64,000 nt of DNA, taken from positions 43,451,269 to 43,515,268 of the forward strand of contig NC_080069.1 in NCBI RefSeq assembly GCF_949987535.1, written 5' to 3'. Position numbers and translations under genes: made by a program. Under the pieces are notes generated by a model. That model had not been told where the DNA came from, ran no database searches, and saw nothing but the letters and a program-made list of their open reading frames with translations. The stretch comes from Balaenoptera acutorostrata. Lineage: Eukaryota > Chordata > Mammalia > Artiodactyla > Balaenopteridae. Shown here piece after piece: positions 1-12,830 of this stretch. Every line of letters begins with the position of its first letter. Position 1 is the stretch's first letter.

Positions 1-140
1 GCTTCTGCACCTTGCCTTACCTCTCTGAGCCTCAAATTCCTCCTTTGTAGAATGGAGATGATATTGTCTATTTCTCAGGGTTTTTGAAAGGCTTAAGCAG
101 AATGGTGCTGTGATAGTGTTTTGAAAAGCATAAAGAGTTA
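1..140 (+). repeat. MIR fragment
   Basis: The phrase CCTCTCTGAGCCTCAAATTC followed by CTCCTTTGTAGAATGGAGAT matches the core and tail of the MIR SINE. It is diverged and cut by the window edge. The 700 bases after it show no recognisable element. Confidence 0.65.
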
Positions 141-829
141 TAAAATAGAATAGAATATTATTTTATCCATCTTTTCCCCTAATCATTCTTTTATATTTTA
201 AATGTATGAATAGGTCCCTCATCCCAGATACTTACTCCTGGGAGAACAAAGTTGAACTGAATGATTTCAGAAGTTACCAAGCAGGGACCGAAATGGATTT
301 GAAGAGATGTGGATCATTGGGCCATGATTTAGCAGGTTCACTGAGGGTGTGTGTTCGCTCATTCACACAACAAATGAGGCAGAAGTGAAGGTGTCCTCTT
401 CTGCTGCCACAACAGCCTGTAAAAGCCTCTGGCCAACTATTTTATCTAACTACCATGCTGAACAGTCAGCTGGTACTAGGGCAGGAGAAAAGCAGTTGCT
501 GCTCTGCTCTTTGTGCAGATTTTAGGATGCTGGTTTGGAAGATTTTTAAAAATATCTCCAGCTGCCTGGAAAGCACCATTCACAAGGCTAAAATGTAGCA
601 ATTAGCTGCTTTTTTCAGACTAGCAAATATTTAAAAAATTGATAATACTGAGTGTCGGCTGGGATGTGGGAAAATAGACACTCTCATAAGGAAAGTGTAA
701 ATAGCAGAATATTTGGAGGATGATGTGGCCTTTCTACTCTACCCCAAATTTCACAACACAATCAGGCTATGGAAAGGAAGGATTCCCTAGATCCTGAAAG
801 TCCACTTGATAGTAATTCTTAACATGTTT

Positions 830-1345
830 AAAACATTTTATAATTTATATATGTGATCTTATGTGATCCACAGTATAAGTCAATAATGTGTATATAATCA
901 TACATCGGGCTTCCCTGGTGGTGCAGTGGTTAAGAATCTGCCTGCCAATGCAGGGGACACGGGTTCGAGCCCTGGTCTGGGAAGATCCCACATGCCGCGG
1001 AGCAACTAAGCCCGTGAGCCACAACTACTGAGCCTGCGCGTCTGGAGCCTGTGCTCCGCAACAAGAGAGGCCGCGACAGAGAGAGGCCCGCGCACCGCGA
1101 TGAAGAGTGGCCCCCGCTCGCCGCAACTGGGGAAAGCCCTCGCACAGAAACGAAGACCCAACACAGCCAAAAATGAATATAAATAAATAAATTAATTAAA
1201 GAAACGTTTAAAAAGTAAATAAATAAATAATCATACATCAATTTGACAAATAAGGAAACCAAGGTTCAGATGTATTCCCTTGATTTGTTCAGAGTCTTAC
1301 TGTTAGGAAGTGGTGGAGGTGGGATTAAGAACCCTAAATTCCAGT
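830..1345 (-). repeat. Antisense MIR interrupted by a CHR SINE
   Basis: ACAAATAAGGAAACCAAGGTTCAGA at its core and GTGGGATTAAGAACCCTAAA downstream read as the MIR core in antisense. The copy is split by the SINE at 907-1226. Confidence 0.55.
907..1226 (+). repeat. CHR-type SINE, long form
   Basis: Full-length element flanked by a perfect 13-bp TSD ATAATCATACATC (894-906 and 1227-1239). The head contains A/B-box-like tRNA promoter remnants (GTGGTGCAGTGG, GGTTCGAGCC). Confidence 0.95.
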
Positions 1346-1349
1346 TGGT

Positions 1350-2940
1350 GCTCCTTTTCCTACACAGCAAAATGGACAGAACACAAAGGAGGGATCTTCT
1401 TACTAGAAGGGACCAACAATACTTTCTGGAATAGGATGGAACATAAGTCAATTTTTTAAAAAGAAACATCTGGGTAGGCATAACATCTGCCAAAGTGTCA
1501 CTTAGACAGATGTTTTTGATATGCCCTGTGGATTGTCAAGACTTGTTTCGTCGCAAGTGACAGAAACTCTACTTAAACTGCAGCAGGTTCCCAGACAAAG
1601 TTATCAGGCTTGGCTTTCATCCCTTGGTTCTGTTTTCCTCAGTTCTGTTTTCCTTGACTTTATTTTTAGTTAGCCTCCCCCCATGGCAAACTGATCCCAG
1701 CAGCTCCAGCCTTATACTCTTCTAGTGTAGTAACACCAGCATTATGAAAGCCTTTTTCCCAATACCTCCAGCTTTGACCAGAACTGGATTACGTATGCAA
1801 TCCTAGGGTCAAATGACTGGGTCAGCCCGAGGCCAAACCCCATGACCTGAAATTGAAAGTAAAAACAGGATTCTGTTACCAAAAGCATGGATACTGAGAA
1901 GACCAAAACAATACTTACAATACTCTGTAAAGTAACATAGAGAAGTTAGACATTTTGATTGGAAAAGGGGAACAATGTGATTCCCACATTGAAGACTTCC
2001 TCAAAACACCCTTTTATGGAAAAAGAGAAAGCTTCCCAGGAAAAATACGGTTCCTCTATTCCCTACAAATCGATTTGTACAAAGAAAGCAATACCCTCTG
2101 CCCACTGTGACCAAGAAGACGTCCTGTCCACTGCTTGTCCAGATGCCTACTGCCTCACTGTGCTCTGTGGGGAGCCTCTGAGGAAGGAAATGGTTTCCAT
2201 ACTTAGAGCTGTTTCACTGGTGGCTAGATTAAGCAGGAAGAACATAGAAGATGTGAATCTGTTGATATGTCTAGAGCTAAAAATCTGGAACCAAGGGGAT
2301 ATGGAAGAGCAAATGTGTGTTTGTGTGTGTATATACATTTATGTATAACTGTAGGAAACAAAGGATAGATTAGAAGAGGGGAAGGGAAGGAAAAAAAAGA
2401 AAGAAGAAAGAAAAAAGTGAGAGTTTGTCTTTCTAAGTATGTTTCATATCCTCATTGCCTTTCTTCTCTTCTTCCTGCTTTTATTAGTTAGGATATTGAC
2501 TAGATGGAGACAAAAATATCCGTGGCTTAATCAAGGTAGAAGTTCTGTTTCTCTCCTGGGTAAAACTCTGAGCTAGTAGACTGTGCAGGGCTGATCAGAA
2601 ACACTGTTCCCCAAGGTCATCCTGGGACTCAGTTCTAGCCATCTTGTTACTCCACCCATGGGAATACACTCATCCACAGGGTCAATGTTGACTCACCATT
2701 ATTATATCCCAAAGAGAGGATGAGAAAGGCATGCAGCTTCCTGTTAAAGGTGTGACCTGGCGGTTGCCAGCATCGCTTTGGCTCACTTCCCTTTTGGCCA
2801 GAATGTAGTCACATTGTCATAGCCAGCTGTAAGAGAGGTTAAAAATGTATTATAGCTGACTGCCAAGCACCCAGCTAAACTTAGGGAGAATTCATTACTA
2901 ACTGAAAGATGGGGATATTGGGGAACAATTAGCAGTCACT
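1350..2940. other. Intergenic stretch without a recognised gene
   Basis: It contains a short (TG)n run near 2,310-2,335 and an A/G-rich tract at 2,370-2,420. Bases 2,460-2,880 look like an old, unclassified interspersed repeat. A 129-codon frame at 1959-2348 ends in the TG run and has no similarity I recognise. Confidence 0.5.
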
Positions 2941-3385
2941 CTCCTTCACCCCTCCAAACAAAGCCAGCTTCTACCCATCTGTCTCCCTTGAAACACTCTA
3001 CATCCTTCAAGAATTAGCTTATATGACCTCTTTTAAGAAGCCATTCCTGTTCCTCTCCCTCTGTTGAGCTCCCATGGTCCTTTCACACATCATACGGCCC
3101 TTAGACTGTCTGGCATTTTAGGTAGATGGATTCCTCTACTCGTATGAGTTCCTGGAGGACAGGGATGAAGTCCAAGTCAGATCTCTGCCATCCACCACAC
3201 CCATCACACAGAAGGGCCTAAGAAATGATTACTAAATTAGCAAACCTGCTTCTCTTTTCTGAACCTCTTGAGAGTAAGTTGGAAATATCATTAGAATGTT
3301 GGAAAGTTAGAAACCCCTAAGTACTTGAGTGTTTATTTTCTAAAAGCAAGTAACTTCTCCTACATAACCACATTTCTTTATTGTG
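2940..3385. repeat. L2 3' fragment followed by an L1M-type fragment
   Basis: AAGAAGCCATTCCTGTTCC and GAGTTCCTGGAGGACAGGGA (2,940-3,240) are typical of the L2 3' end. TTCTGAACCTCTTGAGAGTA onward (3,252-3,385) matches an old L1M 3' region that resumes at about 4,500. Confidence 0.55.
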
Positions 3386-3389
3386 GTTT

Positions 3390-4490
3390 ACAGGGAGATG
3401 TCCTTACATTCTTGGAGGAAAAGAAAGAAGGAAGAAAAAACAAAGCAGAAAAGGAGAAAAATATATCTCCAAGTCTTTGCAGTGATCTATGTTGGATCAC
3501 TCCCATGCTTAGCCAGGTTGTTTGCAACCCCAGCTTAACCTCCACTTTCTGCTCGCCCTGAGCTTAAAGAAGAGCCAGAGGTGAACGTGTACGGTCATCT
3601 CAGTTCTTCTCTAAGCATGTGTCCTTCCCTTCGCATGTATATGGCTTTCTAGATTCTCCAATATATACAGGAAACTTTCAAAGCCCTTATTCCCTCCCCT
3701 CCCTAAATATCACCTCCGGGATTTTCCTCCCAGGATTTTGGTGTGTCTGTTGTTTGCCCCAACTATTATTTTTTGCCCACGCAGGTGCTAGTTTGTTCAT
3801 TTGCCTTTCAATGTTTTTAGGGAAAGTCCTCTGTGTAGCTTCTCTGCCCTGATAGAGTTCCAGGTTAAGTGAAACAAAAGAAAGCCCTTTGCATCAGTCC
3901 TTTGGGGAAACCCCAGTGAAGTCAAAAAGACAAACTCTATTCCTTTGGAACAAGGTCCACTCTGCTTCTTCCAGAAGCAGACTCCCACACCAGGAACATT
4001 GCCTGCCATCTTTAAGACTGCCGCTGTACCAGTGAGCAGGGAGGACGGTGGGGCTAGGGTAAGATAAAACATCACAAAGATCTCCTGCTGTGTTTCAGTG
4101 GCCTTCCTCCTGGGTTAGCATTTATTTGCTAAACTTTTAGCATTTAGTTGCTTTAAACTTTTGAATATCTCCCATTTAGTTGCTTTAAACTTTTGACTAT
4201 CTCCCAAAGTTCTGGTGAGATTGAGACAGTTTTTGCCAAGTCTTCTCAGAGTTTTTGGAGACAGAACCCGTACTTTGCCACTTTTTCACTGATGCCCCTT
4301 CTATCCTCCATGTCTTTTTACTATACGTTATCTTTTTGTGCCATCCTCTAGGTGAATTCCTCAGAACAATATTCCAATTCACTAAGTCTCCTTTGACTGT
4401 GTCTATTTAAAATTGTGTATCTTGTTTATTGAGGGTTCCCCCCACCTCCATAACTGTACTTTTCCATTTAAGGAAATCCTTTTAAGGATT
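3390..4490. other. Intergenic stretch, nothing recognised
   Basis: No gene or clear repeat. A 20-bp unit around TTTAGTTGCTTTAAACTTTTG is repeated at about 4,143 and 4,176. Only short spurious frames are present. Confidence 0.5.
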
Positions 4491-4499
4491 TCTAATTGA

Positions 4500-5230
4500 T
4501 TCATTTGTTTATATTTTTTAAACTTTCCATTTTGAAATAATTTTATATTTACAGAAGAATTATGAGATTATATAGAGATTTCCTGTGTATTCTTCACCCC
4601 GCTCCCCCTAATGGTAACATCTCACATAACCATGATACATTTATCATGTCAGAATGTAAGAAACTAACATTGATACAATGTTATTAACTTTATTCAGATT
4701 TCCTCAGTTTTTTCACTAATGTCCTTTATATGTTCAGAATCCACTCCAAGATATCACATTACATCCAGTAGTCAAGTCCCCTTAGTCTCCTCCAGTCTGT
4801 GACAGTTTCTCAGTCTTTCCTTGTCTCTCACAACCTCAGTGCTTTTTTTTTTTTTTTAACCTCAGCGCTTTTGAAGAGTACTGGACAGACGTGTAGTAGA
4901 ATGTCCTTTAATTTAGTTTTTTCTGATGTTTTCTCATTATTAAACTAGGGTTATAGATTTTGGGGAAGAATACCATAGGTGTGAAGTGCTCATCTCATCA
5001 CATCACATCACATCAGAGAGTTTATAATATCAGTCTGTCAATATTATTGAATTTAACCCTGATCACTTGGCTAAGGTGGTATCTGCCAAGTCCTCCTACT
5101 GTAAAGTTACTATTTTTCCCTTTCCATACTATATGCCTCAGAAGTGAGCCAGTAAGCCCAGCCTACACTCAAGAAGAAGGAAATTAAGCTCTACCTCCTG
5201 GAGGGAGACGTGTCAAATAATTTGTGGACA
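4500..5230 (-). repeat. Old L1M 3' region (antisense)
   Basis: It contains TCAGTCTTTCCTTGTCTCTC, GAAGAGTACTGGACAG and GTAAAGTTACTATTTTTCCC in the order typical of ancient L1M 3' regions. It is too decayed to encode protein. Confidence 0.55.
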
Positions 5231-5437
5231 TTATTAAAACCACCACAGTACTTACTAATTAAATTGATTGATTTTATATATACCTGTTCATGTTTTATTT
5301 TTGCCTGTTTTAATTTCACAATATTTTATTCTTCTTTATGCTTTATTCAATTTATTATTCTTTCTTTATTCCTTTGAGGATCCAAAGCATACTTATGGAT
5401 CTTAAAGCATAGTTAAAGTCTTTTCAAGATTGTTCTT

Positions 5438-5786
5438 GGGACTTCCCTCATGGCTTAGTGGTTAAGAATCCGCCTGCCAATGCAGGGGACATGGGTTCGA
5501 GCCCTGGTCCAGGAAGATCCCACATGCCACGGAGCAACTAAGCTTGTGCACCACAACTACTGAGCCTGCGCTCTAGAACCCGCGAGCCACAACTACTGAG
5601 CCTGCGTGCCACAACTACTGAAGCCCGCTTGCCTAGAGCCCATGCTCCACAACAAGAGAAGCCACCGCAATGAGAAGCTCATGCACCACAACGAAGATTA
5701 GCCCCCTCTCGCTGCAACTAGAGAAAGCTGTGCGCAGCAACAAAGACCCAATGCAGCCAAAAAATAATAAATAAATTTTAAAAAAA
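5438..5786 (+). repeat. CHR-type SINE, long form
   Basis: TSD AAGATTGTTCTT at 5426-5437 and 5787-5798. The body has a partial internal duplication of the CACAACTACTGAGCCTGCG segment. Confidence 0.93.
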
Positions 5787-6025
5787 AAGATTGTTCTTTT
5801 TACTTTTTCCAAAGAAAAAGACAGATGAATTTACTTGTTCCAAATTACAGGTCCTCCACGTTGGATCAAAAGCTTATTAGGACATTTTCTTTTAAAGATA
5901 AGGTAGGTAACTCAAGATAATGGTGGTACAATTTCAACTAGTTACTGTCATGATTTAGGGCTCCTTGGAGGCCTCTAAGCTGGTAGAGAGGTGTTGTGAT
6001 ACAGCCAGAAAGCAACAGCTTCTTT

Positions 6026-6258
6026 GTTGTATGTGTGTGTTATGTTTGTGTGTGTGTGCCTTGTGTATTGTGTGTATGTATGTGATGTGTGTTCTGTGTG
6101 TTAAGTGATGTGCTGTATGTCTTGTGTGTATTGTGTGTGGTGTGTATGTGTTTCTTGTGTGTGTTGTGAGTATGTGGTGTCTGTCTTATGTGCTGTGTTT
6201 GTGTGTTGCTGTCTTGTGTGTTGGGTGTGTATGGTGGGTGTCTTGTGTCTTCTGTGTG
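6026..6258. repeat. Degenerate TG-rich microsatellite
   Basis: About 230 bases of TGTG/TGTTGTG/TCTTGTG units with interruptions, immediately beside the 3' end of the antisense L1. Confidence 0.85.
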
Positions 6259-6732
6259 TGTCTTTTTTAAGTACAATTGACTTACAATAATACATTAATT
6301 TCAGGTGTACAGCATGGTGATTCAATATTTTTACACATTATGAAATGATCACCATGAGAAATCATTACTATCTGTCACCATACAAAGTTATTACAATATT
6401 ACTGACTATATTCTGTATGCTGTACACTACATCCCCATGACTTACTTATTTTATAACTGAAAGATTGTACCTCTTAATCTCCCTCACCTATTTCACTCAT
6501 TCCCCAACCCTCCTCCCCTCTGTCAACCACCTGTTTGTTCTCTGTATCTATGAGTCTGTTCCTGTATTGTTATGTTTGTTCATTGTTTTGTTTTTTAGAT
6601 TCCACATGTAAGTGAAATCATACAATATTTTTCTTTGTCTGACTTATTTCACTTAGCGTAATACCCTCTACGTCCATCCATGTTGTCACAAATGGCAAAA
6701 TTTTATTCTTTTTTATGGCTGAGTACTATTCC

Positions 6733-6781
<49 letters not shown>

Positions 6782-7132
6782 ATACATCACATCTCTTTAT
6801 CCATTCATCCATTGATGGATACCTAGGTTGCTTCCACATCTTGGCTATTGTAAATAATGCTGCAATGAACGTAAGATGCTAATATCTTTTAGAGTTAGTG
6901 TTTTTATTTTCTTTGGGAAAATACCCAAGTGGAATTCCTGGAATATATGGTGTCTCTATTTTTAAGTTTTTGAGGTACCTCCATACTATTTTCCATAGTG
7001 GCTGCACCAATTTACATTCCCACTAACAGCACATGAGGGTTGTCTTTTCTCCACATCCTCACCGACACTTACTATTTATTATCTTTTTGACAATATCCAT
7101 CTGACACATGTGAGGCAGTATCTCATTGTGGT

Positions 7133-7470
7133 GTTTTTTTTTTTTAAACTATAATTTTTGGGGGGGGGCGCTTTTTAAATTTTATTTTTATTTATTTATT
7201 TATTTTTGCTGTGTTGGGTCTTCGTTTCTGTGCGAGGGCTTTCTCTAGTTGTGGCAAGTGGGGGCCACTCTTCATTGCGGTGCGCAGGCCTCTCACTATT
7301 GCGGCCTTTTTCTTGTTGCGGAGCACAGGCTCCAGACGCGCAGGCTCAGTAGTTGTGGCTCACGGGCCCAGTTGCTCCGTGGCATGTGGGATCTTCCCAG
7401 ACCAGGGCTCAAACCCATGTCCCCTGCATTGGCAGGCAGATTCTCAACCACTGCGCCACCAGGGAAGCCC
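7133..7470 (-). repeat. CHR-type SINE, long form, inside the L1
   Basis: Flanked by TCATTGTGGT copies (7123-7132 and 7471-7480), with poly(T) at the left. A G9 run interrupts its tail. Confidence 0.92.
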
Positions 7471-9487
7471 TCATTGTGGTTTTGATTTTCATTTCCCTGA
7501 TGATTAGTGATGTTGACCATATTTTTATGCATCTGTTGACCATCCATATGTCTTCTTTGGAAAAAAAATGCCTATTTGGGTCCTCTGCCTATTTTTTAAT
7601 CAGATTGTTTTTGTGATGTTGAGTGGTATGAATTCTTTGTATATTTTGGATATTAAACTCTTATCAGATATATTATTTACAAATATATTTTCCCATTTAG
7701 TTGGCTGCCTTTTTGCTTTGTTGATAGTTTCTTTCACTGGACAAAAGCTTTTTAGCTTGATGTAGTCCCATTTGTTTATTTCTTATTTTATTTCCCTTGC
7801 CTGAGGAGACATATCCAAAAAAACATTACTAAGACTGTTGTCAAAGAGCATACTGCCTATGTTTTCCTCTAGAAGTTTTACGGTGTCAGGTCTTACATTT
7901 AAGTCTTTAATCCACTTTGAATTTATTTTTGTTCATAGTGTGAGAGAGTAGTCCAGTTTGATTCTTTTCCACATAACTGTACAGTTTTCCCAACACTATT
8001 TACTGAAGAGGCTCTCTTTTTCCCATTGTACATGCCTGCCTCCTTTGTCATAGATTAATTGCCCATATAAGTATGGGTTCATTTCTGGGCTCTCTTTTCT
8101 GTTCCATTGATCTATCTGTCTTTGTGTCAGTACCATACTGTTTTGATTACTGTGGGTTTGTTTTATAGTCTGAAGTCAGGGAGCATGATTCCTCTAGCTC
8201 TGTTCTTTCTCAAGATTGTTTTGGCTATCTGGAATCTTTTGTGTTTCCAAACAAATTTTAGAATTATTTGTTCTAGTTCTGTGAAAAATGCCATCAGTAT
8301 TTCAATAAGGATTGCACTGAATCTGTAGATTGCCTTTGGTAATATGGTCATTATAACAATACTAATTCTTCCAATCCATGAGCATCATGTATTTTTCCAT
8401 TTGTTTGTGTCTTCTTTAATTTCCTTCATTAATGTCCTATCGTTTTCTGAGTACAGGTCTTTTACTTCCTTAGTTAGATTTATTCCTAGGTGTTTTATTC
8501 TTTTTGATGTGATAGTAAATGGAATCATTTTCTTAATTTCTCTTTCTGATAATTTGTTGTTAGTGTATAGAAATGCAACTGATTTCTGTATATTAATTTT
8601 GTATGCTGCAACTTTACTGAATTCATTTATTCGTTCTGATAGCTTTTTGGTGGTGTCTTTAGGATTTTCTATATAGAGTATCACATCATCTGCAAGCAGT
8701 GACAGTTATACTTCTTCATTTCCATTTGGATTTATTTTATTTCTCTGTCTTGTCCAATTTGGATTCTTTCTGTTTCTTTCTCTTCTCTGATTGCTGTGGC
8801 TAGGACTTCCAATATTATGTTAAATGAAAGAGGCAAAAGTGGGCACTCTTGTCTTGTTTGTGACCTTAGAGGAAATGCTTTCAGCTTTTCACCATTGAGT
8901 ATGCTACTAGCTGTAGGTTTGTCATATATGACCTTTATTATGTTGTGGTATATTCCCTCTATACGCCCTCTGTTGAGAGTTATTATCATAAATGGATGTT
9001 GAATTTTGTCAAAATCTTTTTCTGCCTCTATTGAGATAATCGTATGATTTTGATTCTTCAGTTAGTTAATGTGATATATCATATTGACTGATTTGCAGAT
9101 ATTGACTGATTTGCAGATATCACATCCCTGGGATAAATCTCACTTGATTATGGTGCATGATCCTTTCAGTGTATTGTTGAATTCAATTTGCCGATTTTTA
9201 ATGTGGATTTTTGCATCTATGTTCATGAATGACATTAGCCTGAAATTATCTTTTTGTGTAGTGTCTTTAGTTTTGATACCAGGTGATGCTGGCCTCATAT
9301 CAGTTTTTTAGAATAATTTGAGAAGAATAGGTGTTAACTCTTCTTTAAATGTTTGGTATAATTCACTTGTGAAGCCATCTGGTCCTGTTCTTTTGTTTGT
9401 TGGGAGGGTTTTTTTTTTTTTTCTGATTCGGTTTCATTACTGGTAATTGGTCTGTTCATATTTTGTATTTCTTCCTGATTCAATCTT

Positions 9488-9843
9488 TTTTTAAAAAATA
9501 AATTTATTTATTTTATTTATTTACTTTTGGCTGCCTTGGGTCTTTGTTGCTGCATGCAGCCCTTCTTTAGTTGAGGCGAGCGGGGGCTACTCTTTGTTGT
9601 GGTGCGTGGGCTTCTCATTGTGGTGGCTTCTCTTGTTGCAGAGCTCTAGGCACGCAGGCTTCAGTAGTTACGGCATGAGGGCTCAGTAGTTGTGGCTCGC
9701 AGGCTCTAGAGCACAGGCTCAGTAGTTGTGGTGCGCGGGCTTAGTTGCTCCGCGGCATGTGGGATCTTCCCGGACCAGGGCTCGAACCCGTGTTCCCTGC
9801 ATTGGCAGGTGGATTCTTAACCACTGCGCCACCAGGGAAGCCC
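9488..9843 (-). repeat. CHR-type SINE, long form, inside the L1
   Basis: Perfect 13-bp TSD CTGATTCAATCTT at 9475-9487 and 9844-9856. Confidence 0.95.
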
Positions 9844-10717
9844 CTGATTCAATCTTGGAAGATTGTTTCTAGGAATTTATCCATTTCTTCTAGGTTGTCC
9901 ATTTTATTGGCTTATAATTGTAGTAATCTCTTATGATCCTTTGTATTTATATGGTGTCAGTTGCAACCTCTCTTTCATTTCAGTTTTACTGATTTGGGTC
10001 CAGTCTGGCTAGAGGTTTATCAATTTTGTTTATCTCTTCAAAGAACCAGTTCCTAGCTTTTTAATCTTTTCTATTATTTTTTTGTCTCTGTTTCATTTAT
10101 TTCTGCTCTGATATTTATGGTTTCTTTCCTTCTACTTTGGGTTTTATTTGTTCTTCTCTTTCTAGTTCCTTTAGGTGTAAGGTTATATTGTTTATTTGAG
10201 ATTTTTCTTGTTTCCTGAGGTAGGCTTGTATCACTATAAACTTCCCTCTTAGAATTGCTTTTGCTGCCTCCCATAGATTTTAGGTCATCCATTTTCATTT
10301 GTTTCCAGGTATTTTTAAATTTCTTCTTTGATTTCTTCAGTGACCTATTGGTTGTTTAGTAGTATATTGTTTAGCCTCCATGTTATTGTGTTTTTTGCAG
10401 TTTCTTTATTATAGTTGATTTCTATTTTCATACTATTGGGTCAGAAAAGATCCTTGATATGATTTCTATCTTTTTAAATTTATTGAGACTTGTTTTGTGG
10501 CTTGGCATGTGATCAATTCTGGAAAATGTTCTATGTTCACTTGAAAAGAATGTGTTGTGCTTTCTGATGCTTTTGGATGGAATGGTCTATATATAGGTCT
10601 ATATAATGTATTAAGTCCATCTGGTTTAATGTGTCATTTAAGGCCAAAAAAATCTTATTGATTTTCTGTCTGGATAATCTGTCCATTGATATAAGTGGGG
10701 TGTTAAAGTCCCCTACT

Positions 10718-11319
10718 CTTGGGACTTCCCTGGTGGCTCAGTGGATAAGACTCCGTGCTCCCAATGCAGGGGACCCAGGTTTGATCCCTGGTCAGGGAAC
10801 TAGCTCCCACACGCATGCCACAACTAAGGAGTCCGTGTGTCGTAACTAGGGAGTCTGTGAGCCGCAACTAAGGAGCCCTGGAGCCTCAACTAAGGAGGCT
10901 GCCTGCCACAACTAAGACCCAGTGCAACCAAATAAATAAATACTTTTTTAAAAAATTTATTTATTTTATTTATTTATTTTTGGCTGCATTGGGTCTTCAT
11001 TGCTGCATGCATGTTTTCTCTAGTTGCGGAGAGCAGGGGCTACTCTTTGTTGTGGTGTGTGGGCTTCTCATTGCAGTGGCTTCTCTTGTTGCGGAGCACA
11101 GGCTCTAGGCGTGTGGGCTCAGTAGTTGTGGCACGCAGGCTCAATAGTTGTGGCTCACGGGCTCTAGAGTGCAGGCTCAGTAGTTGTGGCGCACAGGCTT
11201 AGTTGCTCCGCGGCATGCGGCATCTTCCCAGACCAGGGCTCGAACCCATGTCCTCTGCATTGGCAGGTGGATTCTCAACCACTGCACCACCAGCGAAGCC
11301 CAATAAATACTTTTTTAAA
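10718..11319 (+). repeat. CHR-type SINE (CCCAATGCAGGGG subtype) split by a second SINE
   Basis: Outer TSD AAAGTCCCCTACT at 10705-10717 and 11320-11332. The body ends at about 10,950, where the inner SINE enters its A-rich tail. Confidence 0.93.
10951..11301 (-). repeat. CHR-type SINE nested in the tail of another SINE
   Basis: Inner TSD AATAAATACTTTTTTA at 10935-10950 and 11302-11317. Its orientation is opposite to the host SINE, giving a three-level nest: SINE in SINE in L1. Confidence 0.94.
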
Positions 11320-11454
11320 AAAGTCCCCTACTATTATTGTGTTACTGTCAATTTCTCCCTTTACTTTTGTTAATATTTGCTTTATGTATTTAGGTGGCCC
11401 TATGTTAAGTTCAAAAGTTATGGCCATAGTATGTGATAAGTGCTTAGTTAAGAT

Positions 11455-11735
11455 GGAAAAGGCATTAAATATATACAATCAGATATTTTGAGAGAGACCA
11501 CATTCACATAATTTTTATTATAGTATGTTGTTATAATTGTTCTATTTTATTATTATTCTTGTTTATCTCTTCCTGTGCCTAATTTATAAATTAAACTTTA
11601 GCATAAGTATGGATGTACAGGAAAAAAACATAGTATATATAGGGTTCAGTACTATCCACAGTTCAGCCATCCTCTGGGGGTCTTGGAACATATACCCTGT
11701 GGATAAGGGGAGACTGCTCTATATCCATAAATGTT
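11455..11735. mobile_element. MER2/Tigger-type DNA transposon end
   Basis: CCTAATTTATAAATTAAACT, then CATAGTATATATAGGGTTCA, then TCTTGGAACATATACCCTGT and GGATAAGGGG, match the MER2 (Tigger, Tc1/mariner superfamily) terminal region. There is no transposase frame. Confidence 0.7.
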
Positions 11736-11947
11736 TTATTATCCATTTCTTTTTTTAAAAAACCCAGAATACTATTATCAATAACACTTGAAAATAAAAA
11801 TGAATTGTTAATATTATGAAAAATTTGTACTATGTTAAAACTTTGAGTAGGGCACTTTTAATCCATGTTACCCTACATGAACAGATTTCCAGCTGCCTTT
11901 TCTGCTTCCAGACCCTTAAGTTTGGTGTTTTAAAACTCTATGATCAG

Positions 11948-12090
11948 CACTTCCCTGGCAATCCAGTGGTTAAACCTCTGTGCTCCCACTGCAGGGGGCA
12001 CAGATTTGATCCCTGGTCAAGGAACTAACATCCCTCATGCTGCTGTGTGTTACAGCAAAACAAACAAACAACAACAAAAACAAACAAACA
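11948..12090 (+). repeat. CHR-type SINE, short form
   Basis: CACTTCCCTGGCAATCCAGT through GATTTGATCCCTGGTCAAGG to an A/C-rich tail (AACAAACAAACAA). Diverged; the TSD is unclear. Confidence 0.85.
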
Positions 12091-12830
12091 TCAATGATCA
12101 ATTAGGCAGATATATAGAAATGAGAATAGACACAAGGATCCTTGTTCCAGTTCCAATTCCCTGTTCATTCCGTTCTGCAAGATACACTTGAACTGCCTAC
12201 TTCATCGGAAACTAGTTTTTTTCACCTATAAATGGGTCTTTCCAATCACAAAGCTAGCTTTTGTATGATCATTTTTTTATTGGCCACCAGCAAACAGAAT
12301 GAGCGCTGCCTGCTCTAATGAGGTTGGAGGTGAGGATATTAAATAGAAGGTAAGGTAGCTTCAGAAATTTCTTTATCATAATTGCAGCAATTTTCCAACA
12401 AGTGCAGCAATTTTCCTGCTGGAAAGACCTTGCCGGTCTTTCTCTATCAATGTACTATACCTAAAAAAATCTGGCCCATGTTGGCTATAGATTTTTGATT
12501 TACCTCCTCAACAGAAAGCTCTTCTGAGAACAGTTTATTCAAAGTAGTTGACAATGATAATATGCAGTAGCAGTAATGATAACAATGCTTTGAAATAGAT
12601 AATACTCATGCTGCTAAAGGGTGCAAACTCTGACATGAACTTTCTGAAGGGCAATGGGACATAATCTATCAAGAGCCTTAAAAATGCTTATACCCATTGA
12701 CTTAGTACCCTTACTTCTGGGAATTTATCCCATGAAATCAGAGATATGCACAAAGATTTCTCCAGGAGCCTGCATGTTCTCTAAATCAGCATCTAATATT
12801 TAGTGCTGTTTCTTCAATATCCAATATTCA
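12090..12830. other. Intergenic stretch with a faint L1M relic
   Basis: About 12,600-12,770 (AAGGGCAATGGGACATAATC, then GGGAATTTATCCCATGAAAT) resembles an old L1M 3' end of ORF2. Nothing else is recognised. Confidence 0.45.

Larger units (their letters stand above)
6265..11420 (-). mobile_element. L1 LINE, antisense, from 3' UTR into the start of ORF2
   Basis: Read on the minus strand, frames at 8,163-8,351, 8,385-8,684 and 8,732-8,989 show ORF2 reverse-transcriptase domain text (for example [20 protein letters not shown]). The part near 10,400-11,400 matches the endonuclease end. Many stops and frameshifts make it dead, and it is 5'-truncated. It carries a (TG)n expansion at 6,733-6,779 and SINEs at 7,133-7,470, 9,488-9,843 and 10,718-11,319. 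All SINEs post-date the L1 because its sequence resumes cleanly after each one. Confidence 0.9.

Noticed and set aside
907..1000. tRNA-like A and B box motifs in SINE heads
   Set aside because: They are the degenerate tRNA-derived promoter of the SINE. None of the copies keeps a foldable tRNA, so no tRNA gene is called.
6040..6325. Thr/His-rich and Cys/Val-rich frames
   Set aside because: They are translations of the TG-rich microsatellite on either strand.
7211..7507. Open frames of 60-215 codons within SINEs, including 46959-47606 (-) and 41257-41541 (+)
   Set aside because: They translate CHR SINE sequence (recurrent text such as LNHCATREA or [17 protein letters not shown]) and reappear at every full-length SINE. 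They are not genes.
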